The notes beneath the pieces were generated by a model. It saw only the letters and a program-made list of their open reading frames with translations. It was not told where the DNA came from and ran no database searches. Shown one piece after another: positions 59,354 through 64,000 of a DNA stretch of 64,000 bases (position 1 is the stretch's first letter; each line of letters opens with the position of its first letter). This DNA comes from Tenggerimyces sp963762635 (GTDB lineage Bacteria > Actinomycetota > Actinomycetes > Propionibacteriales > Actinopolymorphaceae). The position numbers and the translations under genes are program-made. The stretch covers positions 20,598-84,597 of the forward strand of contig CAVXLQ010000019.1 in NCBI GenBank assembly GCA_963762635.1, read 5' to 3'.

Positions 59354-60990
59354 CGGTCCATTGTCCACAGGGGGTTCGCGAGGTACACGTAGACCGACTG
59401 CGTGGAGACCGGGCCGACGAGCTCGTCCATGCCGTGCAGGCGCGTGAGCAGATTCGCCTTGCTCCGCAGGACGGGAGTGCGGAGGATCGGAGCGTCGCGA
59501 TCCTCGACGAACTGCTGGGCGAGTTCGAGCAGCGTACGTTCCTCGATCAGGCCCTGCGACCCGAACGCGCCCACCACCCGAGCAGGTTGTTGATGCCGAG
59601 GTAGTAGCCCAGCCGTTCCTCGGCGACGTCGTCGGGAACGGTCGTGTCGGACACCACGCCGACGTCGGGCAGCAGCTTCTCCAGCTCGCCGATCCGGGTC
59701 TGCACGAAGTAGTAGCCCTGGTTGTCTCGGTAGCGGCCGCCGGCAGGCCAACCGTCAGAGTCCAACACCACAAGCGTGTTCTGCTGGTGGGCCTCGAGCG
59801 CGATTCCGTACGTCCGGTACAGCCAGAGCACGGGATCGATCACGGCCTGCAGGTAGCGGGCGAACCAGACCGCCGCCACGTCCGTGAGTGATCCGCCGGT
59901 AGTTTCGGCCAGTTTCTGGACAAGGCGGGTGAGTCTCGACGGGCCGGGCTGTTCGGAGGTCAGACCCGCGACGCACCAGACGTCGTCGTTCGGGCCGAAC
60001 GGGTTGGCGCGCAGCATCGCGTCGAGGCCGACCGGCCCGTCGAGCGCGATCCAGGCCGGGTCGCGCACGATGTCGAAGCCGGGATGCGCGGTCTGCCAAG
60101 CCTCGCCGATGCCGGCCCCCAGCAGTCGGTGCACCTCGACGCCGCGGTGGAGCTCCTTGCGGAGGTTCTCCCTACGGGAGTTGGTGATTCTCAAGCCCAG
60201 GGAGAGCTTCAGCATGACCGGAGCGACGGGTCGGTAGACCGTACGGAGCGACGACGTTGGATACCACGGCTGGCCGGACGGCCGAGGTCGCGGATCCTCC
60301 CGGCAGCCAGCAGCTCGGCGAACTCGGCCGACGGGAGGTCGCGCGCCTGCCACGGATGGGCGGGGACGAGCACCGTGCCCTCCGGTGCGTCACGGTCGGC
60401 GAACTCGGCGACGATCGCCTCGGCCGACCGTTCCAGCGCCGAGTCGGGAGCAGACCAGGTCGGCGTCGACGGCGAACCAGTGCAAGGGGAACGAGCCCCG
60501 CAGTTCGGGAGAGAACGCCGAACTCTCCATGTCTGTGAGGGATTCGCGGCTCTTCGGCGTGGGATGCAGTGGATGGCCGAGAATCAGCGCCTGTTCGCCC
60601 TCGAGGAACGGCGTGGTGCCGGCGGGGGCGTCGGGATGCGCGCGCCGGTGCACGACGTGGTCGGTGACGCGGCGTACCGAATCCAACGCTCGCATGACGA
60701 GCTCGCTGCCGGCATGCGGAGGTACACCGCGAAGCAACGCGCCCTCGCGGGCGATCAGCGCGGCTAGGGTCGCGGCATCGCCCGGGCGGTCGTCGATGCG
60801 TACATCGGCGAACCGGTGCCAGCCGCTCGCCGACCAGTGCGCGATCGTCGCCTCGACCCGCGTACCCGACAGGTCGAGCGTGAGCAGGTCGCCGTCCCTG
60901 CGGGCGATGTCGGTCTCGCGAAGCCAGCACCGCAGCAGGTTCTCCATCGCCCGCGTGGTCGGCCACGCTGGCGGGACTTTCGATGCTCAG
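59350..60990 (-). pseudogene. IucA/IucC-family NIS siderophore synthetase, first copy (four frame breaks as sequenced)
   Basis: The order ENLLRCWLRETDIARRDGDL, LILGHPLHPTPKSRESL, LHWFAVDADLVC, AHPWQAR, LKLSLGLRITNSRRENLRKE, GIALEAHQQNTLVVLD and RYRDNQGYYFVQTR covers the whole NIS synthetase fold. Frame changes occur near 59578, 60290, 60450 and 60953. At 60450 an extra C in a CCC run and at 60290 a missing C compensate each other. No normal start codon is seen; the frame could begin at a CTG at 60988-60990 overlapping the preceding TGA, perhaps a misread GTG. It would couple citrate with the first hydroxamate arm. Confidence 0.82.
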
Positions 60991-61240
60991 CGCTCCTCCT
61001 CCGCGCCGGCTGCCACGACCGCGTCGAGGGACAGCGTCGATATCGTCGGTTCGCGCGTGCGGGTTGAGCAATGTGAGCTTGAGCCACGTACGGCCGCCGA
61101 GCTCTGTCCTGCCGACGACCACGCGGCCCTGCTCGAGCAGCCGTCGTCGCAAGGCGGCGTTGACAGTATCGGAACCGGCGTAGCGGAACACGATCGTGGT
61201 CAGGACCGGATGGGCGGCCAGCTCCAGGCTCGGATCTTGG
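60987..61240 (-). pseudogene. Siderophore pyridoxal-phosphate decarboxylase, C-terminal fragment (DesA/RhbB-like)
   Basis: Reading inward from the junction, LELAAHPVLTTIVFRYAGSD, ALRRRLLEQGRVVVGRTELG and GRTWLKLTLLNPHARTDDID are the C-terminus of group II lysine/diaminobutyrate decarboxylases of siderophore operons. A further break near 61030 moves to LSLDAVVAAGAEEER and a TGA at 60987. The rest of the gene, about 400 residues including the Lys that holds the cofactor, should lie beyond the junction but is replaced by foreign sequence. It would supply cadaverine or diaminopropane as the diamine arm. The next gene starts immediately at its stop. Confidence 0.8.
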
Positions 61241-61248
61241 TGACGCGT
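61230..61248. other. Sequence junction: actinobacterial DNA to alphaproteobacterial DNA
   Basis: Left of here the minus strand encodes a siderophore decarboxylase; right of here the plus strand encodes an RpoH-type sigma factor. Both coding signals are lost mid-gene within these few bases. No attachment site, insertion sequence or tRNA marks the join. Confidence 0.8.
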
Positions 61249-61916
61249 ACGGCAGCAGCTTGCTCAATCTGATGGGCGGAGCAGATGTCGGCCTCGTCAT
61301 CGCGGCTTCGCATTTTGAGCCCGGCCGCGGCGCGCGCTTTTCCACCTACGCCCTGTGGTGGATCAAGGCGGCAATTCACGATTACATCCTGCGGTCGCGC
61401 TCGCTGGTCAAGATCGGGACCACGGCGGCGCAGCGGAAGCTGTTCTTCGGCTTACGGCGCGCCATGAAAAAGTTCGGCGGCGACAGGACAGGGCTTACGC
61501 AGCAGGTGGCTGAGGCCGTCGCGCAAGAGCTCGCGGTCCCGCTTCGCGAAGTAATCGAAATGAGCAGCCGTCTGACGGGCGACGCTTTCCCTGAACGCGC
61601 CGGTCAGCGATGACGGGCCGACTGAATGGGAGGCGATGCTGGTCGATCATTCGCCGAACGCGGAAGCCATCGTCGCCGAACAGGATGAAGGCGCGCAAAA
61701 GATGAGCACGCTGGTTCGACCCTCGAGGTGCTCAACGCGCGGGAGCGGCGTGTGTTCGAGGCGCGGCGGCTCAGCGAGGACCCGCCGAGCCTGGAGGATC
61801 TCGGACGCGAGCTGTCGATTTCCGGCGAGCGCGTGCGGCAAATCGAAACGCTGGCCTTTGAAAAGGTCAGGCGCGCTGCGACAAGGCATTTGCGGCCGGC
61901 AGCGCTCACGGCCTGA
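61248..61916 (+). pseudogene. rpoH: RpoH-type (sigma-32) sigma factor fragment, alphaproteobacterial, with frame breaks
   Basis: From the junction, YGSSLLNLMGGADVGL, HFEPGRGARFSTYALWWIKA (region 2.4), IHDYILRSRSLVKIGTTAAQ (the RpoH box is within region 2.4-3.0) and RKLFFGLRRAMKKFGG are RpoH-like. Further on LNARERRVFEARRLSEDPPS and LEDLGRELSISGERVRQIET is region 4. The first 90 or so residues are cut off by the junction. Frames change near 61586 (extra T) and 61713 (missing base). It resembles rhizobial RpoH paralogues far more than any actinobacterial sigma factor. It ends 11 bases inside the convergent thiolase gene. Confidence 0.85.
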
Positions 61917-63162
61917 GGGGGAGGAAGACCGCGGCGAGCGACGCTTTCGCGCCGGCCGCGTATTCTTCAGCGGGGGCGATGCGCTCGATCGCGATGGCGG
62001 TCGCTTCGCCGCCGCCGATGCAGAGTGCCGCGACGCCGCGTTTCAGATTGCGCGCCTCCAGCGCATGCAGCAGCGTCACGATCAGCCGCGCGCCGGTGGC
62101 GCCGATGGGATGGCCGAGCGCGCAGGCGCCGCCATTGACGTTGAGTTTCTCGCGCGGAATGCCGAGATCGCGCTGCGCCGCCATCGCCACCACGGCGAAG
62201 GCCTCGTTGATCTCGAACAGGTCGACGTCGCCGACGCTCCAGCCGATCTTGTCGAGCAGCTTGCGGATCGCCGGGATCGGCGCGGTCGTGAACCAGTCCG
62301 GCTCCTGGCTGTGGGTGGCGTGGCCCTTGATCTCGGCCAGGAGCGGCAGGCCTTCGCGCTCGGCGAGCGAGCGCCGGTCAGGACCAGCGCCGCCGCGCCG
62401 TCGGCATTGGCCGAGGAGGCGGCCGGCGTGATCGTGCCGTCGGCGCGGAAGGCAGGCTTCAAGCCGGGAATCTTGGCGGGCTCGACCTTCAGCGGATGCT
62501 CGTCGTTGTCGATGATGCGCGGGCCGGCCTTTTCCGTCACCGAGATCGGCGCGATCTCGGCCTTGAAGCGCCGCCTTCGATCGCCTTGCGCGCGCGGCGT
62601 CAGCGTCTCGATCGCGTAGGCGTCCTGATCGGCGCGGGTGAACTGATAGGCCTCCGCGGTGGCTTCGCCGAAATCGCCCATCGAGCGGCCGGTCTCATAG
62701 GCGTCCTCCAGGCCGTCGAGCATCATGTGGTCGATGATGCGGTCATGGCCGACGCGATAGCCGCCGCGCGCCTTGGCCAGCAGATAGGGCGCATTGGTCA
62801 TGCTCTCCATGCCGCCGGAGACCACGATGTCGGCCGAGCCCGCATGGATGATGTCGTGCGCCAGCATCGTCGCCTTCATGCCGGAGCCGCAGACCTTGTT
62901 GATCGTGGTGGCGCCGGTCGCGTCCGGCAGTCTGCGCCGCGCGCGGCCTGCCGCGCCGGCGCCTGGCCCTGTCCGGCCGGCAGCACGCAGCCCATGAAAA
63001 CTTCGTCGATTCGCTCCGGCGCCAGTCTGGCGCGCTCCAGCGCGGCGCCGATCGCGTGGGCGCCGAGCTTGTGGCCGCTGAAGGGCGACAATTCGCCCTG
63101 AAACCGGCCCAGCGGCGTGCGGGCGGCGGAAACGATGACGACGGGATCGGGGCTGCGGCCAT
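61906..63162 (-). pseudogene. Acetyl-CoA acetyltransferase (thiolase), alphaproteobacterial, several frame breaks
   Basis: Thiolase landmarks are all present: SPFSGHKLGAHAIGAALERA, INKVCGSGMKATMLA (the acyl-carrying Cys), GSADIVVSGGMESMTNAPYL, NVNGGACALGHPIGATGARL (catalytic His) and ALCIGGGEATAI (second Cys). The frame changes near 62375, twice near 62570, near 62930 and near 63145. The expected start is an ATG at 63162 after CAGGAG. The enzyme condenses two acetyl-CoA, as in polyhydroxybutyrate or ketone metabolism. The wording of the sequence is Bradyrhizobium-like. Confidence 0.85.
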
Positions 63163-63180
63163 GGCGGGGGCTCCTGCACG

Positions 63181-63205
63181 ATGATTATAATATGACGATA
63201 ATCAT
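63181..63205. promoter_or_regulatory. AT-rich inverted repeat upstream of the thiolase gene
   Basis: ATGATTAT (63181-63188) and ATAATCAT (63198-63205) are exact reverse complements with a nine-base spacer. The site is 19 bases before the thiolase start and resembles a MarR- or TetR-type operator or a promoter region. Confidence 0.55.
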
Positions 63206-63435
63206 ATATAACAGGATTGCAATCCCGCCTCCCTTTCGCGACGAGGCTCGTGGACGGCCCGCCGCGTGGAAGCCGGAATGAAAGGTTCTTCCAGTCTGGA
63301 TCGTCCGCTGTTGCGGCCGATTTCCCGGCAAATTCCCGAATGAAAACAGCCCCGGGTCAGGAATGACCGGCCCCACGAACGTTTGGTCCCCGACGAGCGG
63401 ACCTGTGTGCAGTCCCGCGCCTGCCCGTGTCTTCT

Positions 63436-63465
63436 TGTACGTCATGTTTTTGTACGTCATGTTTT
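63436..63465. repeat. Perfect tandem duplication, 2 x 15 bp
   Basis: TGTACGTCATGTTTT occurs at 63436-63450 and again at 63451-63465. It may be a real duplication or an assembly or read error, given the many errors around it. Confidence 0.7.
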
Positions 63466-63484
63466 TCCGAGAGGGTGCCGCCTG

Positions 63485-64000
63485 CTGCAGAGCTCATCCA
63501 TCCTCATCCCAGGCGACACCGTCTGGAGAAGGTGCAAGGCAGGGCGGTTGGCAATCCTCAACGACGCAGCCGCGTATTTCGCGGCTTTGCGGCAAGCGCT
63601 GCTGCTGGCGACAACGCAGGTCTACATCATCGGCTGGGACATCCACAGCCTGACCCCGGTTGGTCGGGCCGTCCGGAACGGCCGACGACGGCTATCCGGA
63701 AGAGTTCGGCGCTTTCTTGAAAGCGCTGCTGCTGGCGGCCAAGCCCGAACTGCGGATCAACATCCTGAGCTGGAATTTTCCGGCGCTGTATGCGGCGGAG
63801 CGCGAGTTGGAATTCAGCCGCCAAGTTCACCTCGGAAGCGCCGGACCGGCTTCGCTTCTGTTTCAATTCCGGTCTACGTGGGGTTCCGCGCAACACCAGA
63901 AGATCGTCGTCATTGACGGCGCGCTCGCGTTTTCGGGCGGCCTTCGACCTCACGATAAGGCGCTGGGACACCAGCGCGCACGAAGCCTGCAATCCGCTTC
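63485..64000 (+). pseudogene. Phospholipase D-family protein, N-terminal part, frame breaks, runs off the window
   Basis: ILNDAAAYFAALRQALLLAT and TQVYIIGWDIHS are the first core of a PLD-like protein. Later pieces in other frames give EEFGAFLKALLLAAKPELRI and ILSWNFPALYAAERE, then HQKIVVIDGALAFSGG, the first HKD motif (HxKxxxxDxxxxFxGG). At least three frame changes lie between 63650 and 63960. The start is unclear. Members of this family hydrolyse or transfer phosphatidyl groups; the second HKD motif would lie beyond the window. Rhizobial-type sequence. Confidence 0.75.

Larger units (their letters stand above)
63163..63484. other. 322-base intergenic region between thiolase and phospholipase D genes
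   Basis: It contains the AT-rich operator-like dyad at 63181-63205 and a perfect 15-base tandem duplication, TGTACGTCATGTTTT twice, at 63436-63465. I see no gene in it. The base composition near 63180-63215 is far more AT-rich than anywhere else in the window. Confidence 0.55.

Noticed and set aside
55701..61240. A desferrioxamine (desABCD) operon
   Set aside because: A DesD-type pathway has one NIS synthetase; here there are two synthetases of different sequence, which points to a citrate-based product.
61248..64000. Horizontal transfer of rhizobial genes into the actinobacterium
   Set aside because: The join breaks genes on both sides, there is no mobile element, housekeeping-type genes are involved, and the error density is high; chimeric assembly is simpler.
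1..64000. tRNA, rRNA, riboswitch or insertion-sequence signatures
   Set aside because: I saw no cloverleaf with a GTTCRA loop, no rRNA motifs, no transposase and no terminal inverted repeats with target duplications; weak ones could be missed by eye.

Overview
The main part of the window, about positions 1-61240, reads as a high-GC Gram-positive actinobacterium. Coding is dense, third codon positions are strongly G/C, GTG starts are common, and stop/start overlaps of the ATGA type are frequent. The gene content also fits: three SARP/AfsR-type regulators, DrrAB-like exporters, an ECF42-type sigma factor, a ROK repressor and a mycelial-actinomycete style siderophore locus. I cannot fix the genus; a Propionibacteriales-like soil actinomycete (for example Kribbella-like) is a guess. 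From about 61240 to the end the DNA changes to alphaproteobacterial (Bradyrhizobium-like) sequence: an RpoH-type sigma factor, an acetyl-CoA acetyltransferase and a phospholipase D. All are peppered with single-base frame disruptions, and the switch occurs inside a siderophore decarboxylase gene. I read this as a chimeric, low-accuracy contig end rather than biology.

Layout. 0-3.5 kb: kinase-fold phosphotransferase (cut by the window edge), Gre factor, secreted glycerophosphodiesterase, aldo/keto reductase. 3.8-7.4 kb: a small membrane protein facing a two-gene unit of patatin phospholipase plus a kinase-like multi-pass membrane protein. 7.5-16 kb: SARP/NB-ARC/TPR regulator, flavin reductase, a hydrolase-ABC ATPase gene that appears to be one fusion split by two compensating frame breaks, its permease, and a flavin disulfide oxidoreductase. 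16-21 kb: a superfamily 2 helicase carrying a transmembrane hairpin, then a probably leaderless ROK repressor with an SGNH hydrolase. 21-27.5 kb: two tandem paralogous SARP-ATPase-TPR regulators facing a hydrolase-DrrB-DrrA operon. 30-40 kb: a decayed phosphotransferase remnant, several divergent regulator/target pairs with visible operators (GntR-TetR fusion with an FAD monooxygenase; TetR with a dihydrofolate-reductase-like protein), and an MFS exporter with three C-terminal Ig-like repeats next to a lipoprotein of similar fold.

40-49 kb: long hairpins between convergent genes, a LuxR-family large ATPase regulator preceded by a tiny acidic gene, and a module of DUF998 membrane protein, DGPF/YCII protein and ECF42-like sigma factor, then a regulator/MFS pair. 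49-55.7 kb: a heterodimeric ABC exporter, a phosphotransferase, a flavin-linked oxidase and a DUF2461 protein. 55.7-61.2 kb, minus strand: a five-gene NIS siderophore operon (decarboxylase, IucA/IucC synthetase, acyltransferase, lysine-type N-monooxygenase, second IucA/IucC synthetase). It predicts a citrate-based dihydroxamate such as an arthrobactin-, schizokinen- or aerobactin-like molecule.

No rRNA, tRNA, CRISPR array, transposase or phage gene was recognised. Starts were chosen by Shine-Dalgarno match, family length and overlap with the upstream stop. Family names come from motif recognition by eye, not from database searches.
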